From NCBI RefSeq assembly GCF_900143005.1, contig NZ_FRCS01000001.1:1364001-1428000 (forward strand): a stretch of 64,000 bases of DNA. The letters run 5' to 3'. Origin of the DNA: Cryptosporangium aurantiacum (GTDB lineage Bacteria; Actinomycetota; Actinomycetes; Mycobacteriales; Cryptosporangiaceae). Shown here one piece after another: positions 19,587-28,529 of the stretch. Both the position numbers and the translations under genes were made by a program. The notes below the pieces were generated by a model. That model saw nothing but the letters and a program-made list of their open reading frames with translations. It was not told the DNA's origin and did not search any database. The number at the start of each line of letters is the position of its first letter. Positions within the stretch are counted from its first letter, which is position 1.

Positions 19587-20612
19587 TCATTCCGTTGGGC
19601 CGGTGAGCGTGAACTTGTCGTAGAAGACCTGCTCGGAGGGGACCGACCGGCTCTCCAGCAGCGCCAGGCCGGCGTCGATCATCGGCGGGGGTCCGCACAG
19701 GTAGACGTCGCGGTCGTCCAGGTCCGGCTCGCGCCGGTCGAGCACCGTGGTGACCAGCCCGGTCTCGCCGTCCCAGTCGTCCGGCCACGACTCCGACAGG
19801 CAGGGGACGAACCGGAAGTTCTCCAGGTCGGCTCCGATCGCCTCGATCTCCGCGGCGCAGATCAGGTCGGCCGCGGTCCGGGCGCCGTAGTAGTACACGG
19901 CGCCCCGTTCGGTGCGGCTCTCCACCATCTGGCGCAGCAGGGCGAGGATCGGCGCCATCCCCGCGCCGCCGCCGACGAACACCAGCGGTCGGTCGGAGCT
20001 GACGCGGAGCGTGAACGTGCCGTACGGGCCGGTCGCGGTGAGCCGGTCGCCCACCGCAAGGCCGTCCTGCAGCAGACCGGAGAAGCGGCCGCCGGGATAG
20101 CGCTTGATGAAGAACTCCAGGTCGCCGCTGGTGTTCGCCATCGAGAACGAACGGTGGTCCGACGTTCCGGGGATCGTCAGGTCGACGTACTGCCCGGGGT
20201 GGAACCGAAACAACTCGGGGTCGTCCAGCCGCAGCCGGAGCCGGGTGATGTCCGGTGCGACGTCCTCCAGCGACTCGACCCTCGTCTCGAACGTCACCAC
20301 CGGTAGCCCTGACCGGATCATGTCCTCGTCGAAGTTGAGCAGCTCCACCTCGAGGTCGCTGTACGCGTGCGACCGGCAGAGCAGGACGTAGCCCTCCTCA
20401 CTCTCGTAGTCGGCGAGGGCGAACGTGGAGTAGCGATCCATCTGCAGGTCGCCGTCGAGCAGGAACGACTTGCAGGCCGAGCACTGTCCCTCCTTGCAGC
20501 CGTGCATGAGCATCACGCCCTGCCGGAACGCGGCGTTCAGCACGGTTTCGTCCTCGTCGACGTCGATCTCCAACCCGACCGGTTCGAACCGGACGCGGTG
20601 TTTCTCTCCCAT
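19587..20612 (-). CDS. prmB: propane monooxygenase reductase
   Basis: A 341-aa electron-transfer component. An N-terminal plant-type [2Fe-2S] ferredoxin domain has CKEGQCSACKSF with the fourth Cys in LLCRSHA. An FAD domain (RLRLDDPELFRFHPGQYVDL, RSFSMAN) and an NAD domain (VFVGGGAGMAPILALLR) follow, ending LCGPPPMIDA. It passes electrons from NADH to the diiron hydroxylase. Encoded 48 bp after prmA. Confidence 0.95.
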   Translation of the reverse strand: MGEKHRVRFEPVGLEIDVDEDETVLNAAFRQGVMLMHGCKEGQCSACKSFLLDGDLQMDRYSTFALADYESEEGYVLLCRSHAYSDLEVELLNFDEDMIRSGLPVVTFETRVESLEDVAPDITRLRLRLDDPELFRFHPGQYVDLTIPGTSDHRSFSMANTSGDLEFFIKRYPGGRFSGLLQDGLAVGDRLTATGPYGTFTLRVSSDRPLVFVGGGAGMAPILALLRQMVESRTERGAVYYYGARTAADLICAAEIEAIGADLENFRFVPCLSESWPDDWDGETGLVTTVLDRREPDLDDRDVYLCGPPPMIDAGLALLESRSVPSEQVFYDKFTLTGPTE

Positions 20613-20660
20613 GTGCGTCCTCCCGCCGCGGCCGGGCTCTCGCCCGGCCGCGGCGTTTGC

Positions 20661-22298
20661 CTAGGCCGGCGTGGTGTTGGGGTTCGCGCGGTACGCGGAG
20701 ACGTGGGCCTCGCGCTCGGCGTCGCTCATCGCGTTGAGCGCGATGTTCGGGCTACCGAACGGGATGCCGCGGACGTCGTCGAGCGTCCAGAGCTTCGCCG
20801 GGTCGTCGAGGTCGAGGTGCGGCTGCGGGACCAGCGTCTTCCCGTCGTCGCGGACGTAACCGAGGTCGGTGATGATGTCGGCCAGGTCCCAGCCGTCGTA
20901 GAGCGTCTCCCACTCGCGCTTGCCGGTGAGACGGCCCATGTTCGGCGTCGGACGGCCCTGGTACTCGGGGCGGAACGCCTCCTTGTCGGTCCAGGCGCAG
21001 GTCTCCGAGCAGTACGTCCGCCACTGGCCATCGACCTTGTCGACCACCATGTCCTCGCGGATCAGGCACGGCACCATGCAGGACCAGCACCGGTGCGGGT
21101 ACTCGTAGCCGACGTCCTCGAACGCGATCGGCTTGTTCTTCCCCGGGTAGCGCAGCCGGTTGTAGGACTCCCACCAGCGGCCGAACTGGTTGTACCAACC
21201 CGGGTACTTGTCCTCGAACCACTCGAAGTCCACGTCGGTCATCGGGTCGATCCGCCAGTAGTTGACCGGCCAGCCGGTCGCGAAGAACTGCGCGACGCGG
21301 TGGACGTAGAACTTGTTGTAGATCCGGTTCCAGGCCTCCTCGACCAGGTCGTGCGGGATGACCAGGCCGTACTTCTCCAGCGGGATGAGGTAGCTGCGGT
21401 AGTAGTCGTCGTAGATCCAGCGGCGCCACATCTCGGCGTAGCTGTCCCGGTCCTTCCGGCGGTCCTTGCTGCCGTACTCGATGAACGTGCCGATCGCGGC
21501 GTCGACCACCGCGTGGTTGTTCCACCAGGCGTAGCGCAGGTCGCGCTCGAGCAGCGGCCGGTTGCGTTCGTCGGCCAGCGCCATCAGCAGGATCGAGTAG
21601 CCGTTGCTGATGTGCCGCGACTCGTCGGACTGCACGGAGTGGAACACGGTCGGCAGCAGGTAGTCGCCGTTCGCCGCGGCCTCCGACGGCATCGCCACGA
21701 ACAGCGTGTTCGTGAACGCGGTCTCGGCGACGACCGTGAGGTAGACGTTCGCCGCGGTGATCGCGTCCCCGGTGATGAACCCCTCGCCGAACTGGCGGCC
21801 GATCGTCCCGCAGTAGCTGTTCGAGAACGCCTTCTCCGAGATGTCGAACCCGGCCGGGTCGATGTAGTGGTTCATGTAGAGGCGCTTGAGGTTCATCTGG
21901 ATGGTCGAGTGCCGGACCTCGTCGATCATCTGGACGGCGAGGCCGTTGTGGACCTCAGGGTTCGGCACGGCGTCGATCGCCATCGGCATCGCGCGGGCCG
22001 CCGAGATCTCCGGGAACGGGATGATCGACAGGAACAGCTTCTGCCACTCCATCCACCGCTCTTGGACCTGGCGGAACATGTTGCCGCGGATCGCACCGTC
22101 CATCGCGCCGAAGACGCGGTTGTCCTTCTCCTCCTCCATCGGGAAGTACGACCGGAGAATCTGCTTGAGCGGGTCCTTCTTCGGCGCCTTCTCGAACGTG
22201 TAGTCGGTCCCGAACCGCTTGGCGGGCGTGGCGAACGTCGGTTCCCAGGACAACTCGGTGATCTTGCGGTGCGCCTTGCTCAGACTCTGTCGGCTCAT
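20661..22298 (-). CDS. prmA: propane monooxygenase hydroxylase large (alpha) subunit
   Basis: A 545-aa catalytic subunit of a soluble diiron monooxygenase. Both E-x-x-H iron motifs are present: [13 protein letters not shown] near residue 135 and [13 protein letters not shown] near 230, in the expected four-helix-bundle order. The C-terminal half carries the family's [15 protein letters not shown] and [19 protein letters not shown] Cys regions. Family resemblance is to PrmA/MimA, which hydroxylate propane (often subterminally), acetone or phenol. GAGGGAG lies 8 nt before the ATG; the longer open frame upstream is promoter DNA. First gene of the nine-gene operon. Confidence 0.95.
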   Translation of the reverse strand: MSRQSLSKAHRKITELSWEPTFATPAKRFGTDYTFEKAPKKDPLKQILRSYFPMEEEKDNRVFGAMDGAIRGNMFRQVQERWMEWQKLFLSIIPFPEISAARAMPMAIDAVPNPEVHNGLAVQMIDEVRHSTIQMNLKRLYMNHYIDPAGFDISEKAFSNSYCGTIGRQFGEGFITGDAITAANVYLTVVAETAFTNTLFVAMPSEAAANGDYLLPTVFHSVQSDESRHISNGYSILLMALADERNRPLLERDLRYAWWNNHAVVDAAIGTFIEYGSKDRRKDRDSYAEMWRRWIYDDYYRSYLIPLEKYGLVIPHDLVEEAWNRIYNKFYVHRVAQFFATGWPVNYWRIDPMTDVDFEWFEDKYPGWYNQFGRWWESYNRLRYPGKNKPIAFEDVGYEYPHRCWSCMVPCLIREDMVVDKVDGQWRTYCSETCAWTDKEAFRPEYQGRPTPNMGRLTGKREWETLYDGWDLADIITDLGYVRDDGKTLVPQPHLDLDDPAKLWTLDDVRGIPFGSPNIALNAMSDAEREAHVSAYRANPNTTPA

Positions 22299-22407
22299 GC
22301 GGGGTGCTCCCTCGGACGCGTGGGGTCTCCGAGCGGCGTCGCGGTTCGGCCCGTCGGGGGCCGCCGTTCCGGATGCCTGATTCCAACGCCGATCCGCGGT
22401 GACGCAG

Positions 22408-22422
22408 GTCTCAACTTGAGAC
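22408..22422. promoter_or_regulatory. perfect inverted repeat, candidate activator or repressor site for prmA
   Basis: GTCTCAA-C-TTGAGAC, a perfect 7-bp inverted repeat with a 1-nt spacer, lies 110 bp upstream of prmA and 117 bp upstream of the divergent regulator gene. A second, imperfect palindrome GTGACAACCACGACAC (22453-22468, half-site GTGwC) lies 30 bp away. Either could be bound by the neighbouring MimR-like protein. Confidence 0.45.
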
Positions 22423-22538
22423 GCGTCGGGGGCTCCGCGTCCCCTAGGCTCGGTGACAACCACGACACATCCGCGTCCGTGTTGGCAGCGGCGCGCCGCC
22501 GTCCGCGCGGACCGTGACGGCGGGAGGCGAGTTCAACG

Positions 22539-24332
22539 ATGAAGCACGCCTTCAGCGGCCCGGTGACTCCCGCGGACCCTCGCCTCGGGGGTGAGCGGGA
22601 ACGGTTCTGGGCGTCCTCGGGAGCCCGCCCGCGTGGGGTGAGGGACACGATCGCGGCGTCCTGGACGCGATCGCGGCGGTGGTCGGTCGCCCCGGACGGT
22701 GTGACTCCGACCTACACTGCCCACCCCGACGTGGACAGCCCGCTGGCCCGCTGCGCGCGGGTCGTGTTGTCCTCGGTGCAGGAGAGCCTGAACGGCAGCG
22801 CGGTGAGCCTGATCCTCACCGACCGGGACGGCGTCGTGCTCGACCGCCGCACCGACGACACCAGCCTGGTGCGCTACCTCGACCGGGTGCAGCTCGCCCC
22901 GGGGTTCAGCTACGCCGAGCAGGAGGTCGGCACCAACGGGATCGGCACCGCGCTGGAGAGCGGCCAGCCGACCGAGGTCTGGGGCCAGGAGCACTACACC
23001 GGCGTGCTCGACACGCTCGGCTGCGCCGGCGTTCCGGTGCGCCACCCGGTGAGCGGCCAGACCGTCGGCCTGCTCGACCTGACCTGCTGGAACAAGGACG
23101 CGGGCCCGCTGCTGCTGGCGATGGCGAAAAGCGCGGCGTCGCTGATAGAACAGGAATTGTTGCGGGAGAGCGGGCGGCGCGAGCTGGACCTGTTCGGCGA
23201 GTATCTGCGGGCCTGCCGCCGCAGCACCGCGATCGTGCTGGCGGTCAACCCCGACCTCGTGATGATGAACGACAACGCCCGGCACCTGCTCGCACCCGAG
23301 GACCAGGCCGTGTTGATCGCGGTCTCCGCCGAGGCCGCCGAGCGGGGCAAACAGACTTCGACGATCGTCGAGCTGCCCAGCGGCGGCCGGGCCCGGTTGC
23401 TCTGCTCGCCGGTGGTGAGCGGCGACGGCACGGCGGGCGGCGTCTCGCGGATCCGGCTGGAACGCGCGCTCGACCATCCCACCGCAGGCCGGGGCGTGCT
23501 CACGCAGTCGCTGCCCGGGCTGGCCGGTACCGGCGGGCTCTGGGTGCTGGCCTGCGAGGAGATCCGCAACCACTACCTGCACCGCGAATGGGTGACGATC
23601 TGCGGCGAGCCCGGTGTCGGCAAACAGGCCGTGGCCGCCTCGCTGCACCGGCTGTACCACCCCGAGCGGCCGATGCGCGTCGTCGACCTCGCCCAGCGCT
23701 ACACCGAGGACGAGCTACTGACGACCGTCCGGATCGCACTCGACCAGCTCCGCGGCGGCACGCTCGTGCTCCGGCACCTGCACGCGCTGCGGGGGAGACC
23801 CCGAGAGTCGCTGGCCAACCTGCTGCACCGGCACCGCGCGGAGCCACGCGCCGGCTGGGTGGTGGCGACCGGCACCCCGCCCGCGGTTACCGGCCGCGAC
23901 GCGCTGCTCAGCTGCTTCCCCGCCTCGGTGGAGCTGCCGCCGCTGCGGCATCATGCCGAGGACATCGCGCAGATCGTCCCGATGCTCCTCGGTCGGCTGG
24001 CGACGGGCCGGGACCTGACCGTCTCCGGTCAGGCAATGCAACTACTCATGCGGACGCCTTGGCCGGGCAACATCGCGGAGCTGGTGGACACGCTGCGAAC
24101 CGTCGTCGCGCACCGCCGTGCCGGCACGATCGAGGCGGCGGACCTGCCTGCCAACTGTCACACGATCTCCGGGCGGCTGCTCAATCCGCTCGAGTCGATG
24201 GAGCGAGACGCGATCGTGGCGGCGCTGCGGGCGTTCGGCGGTAATCGTTCGAAGGCGGCGGCGTCGTTGTCGATGTCCCGCGCCACGATCTACCGGAAAA
24301 TTCAGCACTACCGCATCGACGTCCCGTCGTAG
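22539..24332 (+). CDS. MimR/AcoR-like transcriptional regulator of the monooxygenase operon
   Basis: A 597-aa regulator with the layout of bacterial enhancer-binding proteins. A GAF sensor domain lies around residues 60-190 (YAEQEVGTNGIGTALESGQP). The AAA+-like middle has Walker A GEPGVGKQ at 356-363. The C-terminal Fis-type HTH reads AFGGNRSKAAASLSMSRATI. The sigma-54 contact loop GAFTGA is absent, and the Walker B acidic pair is replaced by Arg-His (GGTLVLRHLHAL). It therefore probably does not drive sigma-54 polymerase, in line with the absence of sigma-54 from actinobacteria. Divergent from prmA, so it is very likely the operon's activator, responding to a small ligand through GAF. Confidence 0.85.
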   Translation: MKHAFSGPVTPADPRLGGERERFWASSGARPRGVRDTIAASWTRSRRWSVAPDGVTPTYTAHPDVDSPLARCARVVLSSVQESLNGSAVSLILTDRDGVVLDRRTDDTSLVRYLDRVQLAPGFSYAEQEVGTNGIGTALESGQPTEVWGQEHYTGVLDTLGCAGVPVRHPVSGQTVGLLDLTCWNKDAGPLLLAMAKSAASLIEQELLRESGRRELDLFGEYLRACRRSTAIVLAVNPDLVMMNDNARHLLAPEDQAVLIAVSAEAAERGKQTSTIVELPSGGRARLLCSPVVSGDGTAGGVSRIRLERALDHPTAGRGVLTQSLPGLAGTGGLWVLACEEIRNHYLHREWVTICGEPGVGKQAVAASLHRLYHPERPMRVVDLAQRYTEDELLTTVRIALDQLRGGTLVLRHLHALRGRPRESLANLLHRHRAEPRAGWVVATGTPPAVTGRDALLSCFPASVELPPLRHHAEDIAQIVPMLLGRLATGRDLTVSGQAMQLLMRTPWPGNIAELVDTLRTVVAHRRAGTIEAADLPANCHTISGRLLNPLESMERDAIVAALRAFGGNRSKAAASLSMSRATIYRKIQHYRIDVPS

Positions 24333-24365
24333 GCCGTGGGCGCGCACCGAGGAATTCGGTATTCA

Positions 24366-25004
24366 ATGGCGTCGGCCGGAATGAACCATCACGCTGGCGC
24401 GGTGACCGCAGCGAAATACCAGATCCGCGCCCTCCACGACGCCACGACGGTCACCGTCTATCAGGCGTACTCGCCGGAGATCGGACTGCCCGCTGCCGCT
24501 GTGGGGAGCTTTCCCTCCAGATGGAAGCGCGACCGGATGACCTGGATCAAGCCGTCATTCCTGTGGATGATGTACCGCTGCGGATGGGGAACCAAGGCGG
24601 GCCAGGAAACCGTCCTCGCCGTCCGGATCACCCGGCAGGGCTTCGACTGGTGCCTCGCCCAGGCATGCCTCTCCCACTACCAACCCGGCCTGCACACCGA
24701 TCGGGCCGGCTGGCGACGCGACCTGAAGCGGGCGCCGACGCGCGTCCAGTGGGATCCCGAACGTGACCTCCATCTGAAGCCGCTTCCGCAACGCTCCCTC
24801 CAACTAGGTCTGGCCGGCGAGGCCGCGCAGCGTTACGCCGACGAGTGGATCGTGTCGATCACCGACGTCACGGAGCGGGCACGAGAAATCCAGCGCCTCA
24901 TCCGCAGCGGAGACGACCGGGCCGCCGAGCAACTGCTGCCGGACGAACAGCCCTATCCGGCCGCCGACGGCCTCCTCGATCGGCTGGTTCCCCGCCGGCC
25001 GTGA
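24366..25004 (+). CDS. DUF4291 family protein
   Basis: A 212-aa protein with the DUF4291 pattern: YQIRALHDATTVTVYQAYSP, then SRWKRDRMTWIKPSFLWMMY and GQETVLAVRITRQGFDW. It is soluble, rich in aromatic and basic residues, and of unknown biochemical role. I start it at the ATG 24366, with GAGGAA upstream; a GTG at 24336 and an ATG at 24381 are alternatives. It follows the regulator gene on the same strand but is probably unrelated to it. Confidence 0.8.
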   Translation: MASAGMNHHAGAVTAAKYQIRALHDATTVTVYQAYSPEIGLPAAAVGSFPSRWKRDRMTWIKPSFLWMMYRCGWGTKAGQETVLAVRITRQGFDWCLAQACLSHYQPGLHTDRAGWRRDLKRAPTRVQWDPERDLHLKPLPQRSLQLGLAGEAAQRYADEWIVSITDVTERAREIQRLIRSGDDRAAEQLLPDEQPYPAADGLLDRLVPRRP

Positions 25005-25136
25005 AGCAGCACCCGGAGGCGCGCGATCCGCTCTCCCGCGGCGTGTGCCACCTGCGAAGTCGGCTACGGTCCTCGCATGCGTGAGGTTGTGCGAGGGCGG
25101 CGCGACGACACCGAACGCGCCGGTGCCTGAGTCGCG

Positions 25137-25376
25137 GTGGGGGCGGGAGTCGTGACCTCCGAGGGGCGGAAGGCCGGTCGTGCCGCGGTCGGCTATGGCT
25201 TGCTCGCGTTATTTGTCGCGCTCGACACCCTGGGCGAGTTTCCGGAAGGCCGCTTCATGTGGCGATCCGCGGCCGGATTCCTTCTCGCGGCACTGGCGCT
25301 GGAGCGCGCGGTCGACAGTTTCCGGCGCTGGCGCACGGACCGCACCGATTACGCGCCGGGAGACGGCCATCGCTGA
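25137..25376 (+). CDS. small hypothetical membrane protein
   Basis: A 79-aa frame with two hydrophobic stretches (AAVGYGLLALFVALDTLG and SAAGFLLAALALERAVDSF) around a short loop, then a charged tail. Codon use fits the neighbours. The GTG at 25137 or the GTG at 25152 may be the start; neither has a strong ribosome site. No function visible. Confidence 0.45.
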   Translation: MGAGVVTSEGRKAGRAAVGYGLLALFVALDTLGEFPEGRFMWRSAAGFLLAALALERAVDSFRRWRTDRTDYAPGDGHR

Positions 25377-25450
25377 TCCTGGAGACCGGTAACCCACCGG
25401 CCGAAGGGGGCGCGGGTCGCGGTGTCACCCATCCCGGCGGGGTCAGGAAC

Positions 25451-25481
25451 GCGACCCCGCCGAGGCTCTCGGCGGGGTCGC
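25451..25481. terminator. terminator-like hairpin after the DUF5682 operon
   Basis: A perfect 13-bp stem (25451-25463 / 25469-25481) with a 5-nt loop. It lies about 110 bp beyond the DUF5682 stop on the minus strand and about 75 bp beyond the small membrane protein stop on the plus strand. Confidence 0.55.
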
Positions 25482-25482
25482 G

Positions 25483-25583
25483 GCGGGCTGGCCTCCGCGG
25501 CGGGCTGGCCTCCGCGGCGGGCTGGCCTCCGCGGCGGGCTGGCCTCCGCGGCGGGCTGGCCTCCGCGGCGGCTGGCCTCCGCG
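25483..25583. repeat. 17-bp tandem repeat, six copies
   Basis: Five perfect head-to-tail copies of a 17-bp unit (GCGGGCTGGCCTCCGCG) at 25483-25567 and a sixth with a one-base deletion at 25568-25583. The unit is GC-rich and its ends (GCGG.. and ..CCGC) can pair. The array ends 6 bp before the DUF5682 stop codon. There are no spacers, so it is a minisatellite and not a CRISPR. Confidence 0.95.
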
Positions 25584-25589
25584 GCGGGG

Positions 25590-28529
25590 TCAGACCGGCA
25601 GGAGCGCTGCCAGCGCGGTTGCCGCCGCGGGGTGGGCGGTGAGCAGTGCGGCCACCTCGGGTGACGACCCGGCGTCGCCGGACTCGGACCAGACCGCCTC
25701 GACGCCGAGCAGCGTTGCGATGGCGTCGGTGGCCGCGGGGTGGGTGGTCAGCAGGTCGGCGATCGGGCCCGCCGGGACTGCTGCCGCCGGTGCGGCGGCG
25801 GGAGCGGATGCGGCCTCCCAGGGCGGCACGAACGCGTCCAGCGCGGGAAGCGTGCCCGGGAACGTCCGCCCGGCCTCCCGCACCAGCGTCGGGACGAGTT
25901 CGCCCGCCTGCTCGCGCAGCGTCGTGATCAGCGACGGCAACCAGGGCAGCAGTACCGGGTCGGGCAGGCGCGCGAACGCCTTCGACAGCACCTCGACGAC
26001 GAACGGCGCCAGGCTCGGCACCGGCTCCAGTGCCTGGACGAACCCGCTCAGGTACTGCGGGAACGCCGGCAAGACCAGCGGGTTGTCGAGCAGGTCGTCG
26101 CACCGGGCGCGCAGCTCCACCCGGGTGACCGTGCCGAGCTGCGTCCCGGCGGCCCACACCAGCGCGAGCTTCGCGGGCACCTCCGGATGGGACTGCTGCA
26201 CCGCAAGCTCCAGCTGCGCCCGGTCGCAGCCCAGCGTCAGCGCCAAGCTTTCCAGGCTGAACAGGAACCCGAGCATGGCCGCCACCTGGCGGACGCCGGT
26301 CTGCTCGTCGATGAACGCGGTCGGCAGCAGCGTGCAGTAGTGCGCGTAGCCGACCGTGACGAACTGTTCGCACCAGGCCGGGAGCTCGGGCTCGGTGGCG
26401 CGGTAATGCGCGAGCAGCCGGCGGATTCGGCGGAGCACGGCCGGGGCGTCGTCGACCGTGCGTTCGGCCTCGAGCAGCTCGACCGCGCGCGCCCCGAGTT
26501 CGGCGACGAACGTCGGGCTGTCCAGGTAGAGGATCGCGTCCTCCACCGCCGCCAGCGCGGTCGCGGCCGTCGCGTCGGTCGCGCGGACGCTCTGCCGGAG
26601 CCGCTGTTCGAGTACCTGCTCGATCGCGACGCCCTCGTAACCCAGCTCGATCAGCGACCGTTGGTAACGGCCGATCGCCAGGTCCCAGCTCTCCTGCAGC
26701 GAGGCTGTCTCGCCGAGCCGCCGTTCACCCATGATCGGGCGGACGGCGTCCGCGGGCAGGAGATAGCGCAACCGCCAGAGCAACCGTGACGCGGGCGCCA
26801 GGTCGGGACGCCCGGCCAGATCGAGCAGTGCCCGCTGGATCGTGCGGGACTCCAGGTCGAGCCCGAGTGGTTTCAGCCGGTCGTAGACGTCCCGGGCCAG
26901 CGGCGGCAGCGCGTCGTACCCGACGCTGCCGATGCGGTCGCCGCCGAGCAGGATCTCGCAGAGCCGCCGCACGTCCCGCCTGCCCGGCACCCCGTCCTTC
27001 TCGATGCAGGTGACCGCCGCATCCTGGAAGTCGTACGGGGTCGGCCGGGCCCGCCCGCGCATCCCCGCGAGCAGGATCGAGGTCTCGAACACTGCGATCG
27101 CGTCCGCGGTGCTGGACAGGTATCCGTTCTTACGGGCGAGCCGGACGATGTCGACGCACCAACCGAGCAACTCGGCCTCGTCCCGGTCGTCGAGCTGCGG
27201 CGGCTGCGACAGGAATCCCGACAGTCGGTCGACGGGTACCGACGGCGTCGCCGGCAGCATGGCCGCTCCGGCACCGGCACCCGCACCCGCACCGGCCCCG
27301 GCGGCGCGTCGGCCGCTCCCGGCGGGGCCCGGCGCCGGAGCGGCGGCCCGGCCGGCGCTGGTGCCGCGCTGGCCGGTCAGCGCGAACGGCTTCACACCCG
27401 CCTTGGTGACGGCCTTCTTCCACGTCGCCGCCGCGATTGACACCGAGCCCGGTGCCAGGCCGAACTGCGCCTCGATCGCGGAGTGGCTGGACGGGATCAG
27501 CCCGTAGAGCCACTTCGTCGGCGTTCGGTCGGAGATCGTGAACTCGGTGACGGGCGCGTCCGAGCCGAACTCCTCGACCCGGCTCGCGGCGTGGAACGCG
27601 CCGCAGACGTAGAGGGCACGCCCGCGGTCGATGCCGGTGCGGGCGAGGTGCTCCCGCATCCGGGTCCACATGAACCGCTCGCGGTCCTCGTCCCGGTCGA
27701 GCTTCTCGGCGTCGGACGGGCGCAGCCGACGGAAGAGGCTGCCGATCAGCACCATGACCTGGCGGTAGGTGTCGTAGTCGGCGCCGACCAACGGCTGTTC
27801 GACGTACTGGTCCCACCACTCCGACCAGTGCCGGACCTTGCCGTGGTGGAGCAGGTGCTCCTCCAGCTCGGCGAAGCCCGGCCGCAGGTCGCCGATCTCG
27901 AGGCCGACCGCGTCGCCGTGCAGGCCCGCCTCGTCGGTGGCCGACTCCGCCTCGTCGGTGGCGGGCTCGGCCCCACCGGTGCGGGGCTCCCTCGGCAGCC
28001 ACTGGAAGACGTGGTCGGTCGAGCGGTCGACGAGCACCAGCTCGACGCCGGGCGTCTCCAGCGCGTAGGAGATCGCCTGGTACTCCGCCGACGCCGCGGT
28101 GATCGGCGCGACCACCGAGAGCGGCGCCCAGTCTTGCGGATGGCCGTGCAGCTCGGAGGCGAACGCCTGCAGCGCGACCGGCAGCGTGCAGTTCCGCAGC
28201 TCGGTCAGGAGCGGCTGAAAGTCCTCGCACAGCTCCAGGTAGATCACCGACGGCTGCTTCTGACGCAGCCGGCGCACCATCGCCAGCGCGGACGCCGGCG
28301 AGTGGTGGCAGACCGGGAAGATCTCCAGCGGTTCGCGCAGGGCACGGTCGACGTCGTCCACCAGGCCGGTGAGGATGCCGCCCAGGTCGCCGCGGCTGCC
28401 GGCGAACGCTTCCGCTGCTCCCGTGAGCTGCTCGCGGAGCGACGCGAAGCCTCCGCTGGCGACACCGTCGGCGTCCTCGGTGGCACCGCCCGCCGCCGAC
28501 GGGCCGCCCGCGGTGACGACCTCGCTCAC
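25590..28529 (-). CDS. DUF5682 family protein
   Basis: A 979-aa protein, last gene of the SWIM/DUF5691/VWA/MoxR operon. The N-terminal half carries the DUF5682 hallmarks: EIFPVCHHSPASALA near residue 70, VIYLELCEDFQPLL near 97 and ALYVCGAFHAASRVEEF near 330, a set of conserved His/Cys/acidic residues suggestive of an enzyme. A Gly-Ala repeat linker near residue 425 separates it from a helical C-terminal half that ends in an Ala/Pro-rich tail. Start at GTG 28529, overlapping the ATPase stop by 4 bp. E. coli yehLMPQ encodes a similar set, as I recall it. Activity unknown. Confidence 0.85.
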   Translation of the reverse strand: MSEVVTAGGPSAAGGATEDADGVASGGFASLREQLTGAAEAFAGSRGDLGGILTGLVDDVDRALREPLEIFPVCHHSPASALAMVRRLRQKQPSVIYLELCEDFQPLLTELRNCTLPVALQAFASELHGHPQDWAPLSVVAPITAASAEYQAISYALETPGVELVLVDRSTDHVFQWLPREPRTGGAEPATDEAESATDEAGLHGDAVGLEIGDLRPGFAELEEHLLHHGKVRHWSEWWDQYVEQPLVGADYDTYRQVMVLIGSLFRRLRPSDAEKLDRDEDRERFMWTRMREHLARTGIDRGRALYVCGAFHAASRVEEFGSDAPVTEFTISDRTPTKWLYGLIPSSHSAIEAQFGLAPGSVSIAAATWKKAVTKAGVKPFALTGQRGTSAGRAAAPAPGPAGSGRRAAGAGAGAGAGAGAAMLPATPSVPVDRLSGFLSQPPQLDDRDEAELLGWCVDIVRLARKNGYLSSTADAIAVFETSILLAGMRGRARPTPYDFQDAAVTCIEKDGVPGRRDVRRLCEILLGGDRIGSVGYDALPPLARDVYDRLKPLGLDLESRTIQRALLDLAGRPDLAPASRLLWRLRYLLPADAVRPIMGERRLGETASLQESWDLAIGRYQRSLIELGYEGVAIEQVLEQRLRQSVRATDATAATALAAVEDAILYLDSPTFVAELGARAVELLEAERTVDDAPAVLRRIRRLLAHYRATEPELPAWCEQFVTVGYAHYCTLLPTAFIDEQTGVRQVAAMLGFLFSLESLALTLGCDRAQLELAVQQSHPEVPAKLALVWAAGTQLGTVTRVELRARCDDLLDNPLVLPAFPQYLSGFVQALEPVPSLAPFVVEVLSKAFARLPDPVLLPWLPSLITTLREQAGELVPTLVREAGRTFPGTLPALDAFVPPWEAASAPAAAPAAAVPAGPIADLLTTHPAATDAIATLLGVEAVWSESGDAGSSPEVAALLTAHPAAATALAALLPV

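Noticed and set aside
20367-22517. 716-aa plus-strand open frame
   Set aside because: Antisense to prmA, whose diiron motifs fix the coding strand.
22299-22538. Sigma-54 promoter for prmA
   Set aside because: No convincing -24 GG / -12 GC pair was seen and the regulator lacks the sigma-54 contact loop.
25077-25130. 17-codon ATG frame between DUF4291 and the small membrane protein
   Set aside because: Too short, Arg-rich and without a clear ribosome site to be supported as a gene.
25483-25583. Possible CRISPR array
   Set aside because: The units are contiguous with no spacers and there are no cas genes.
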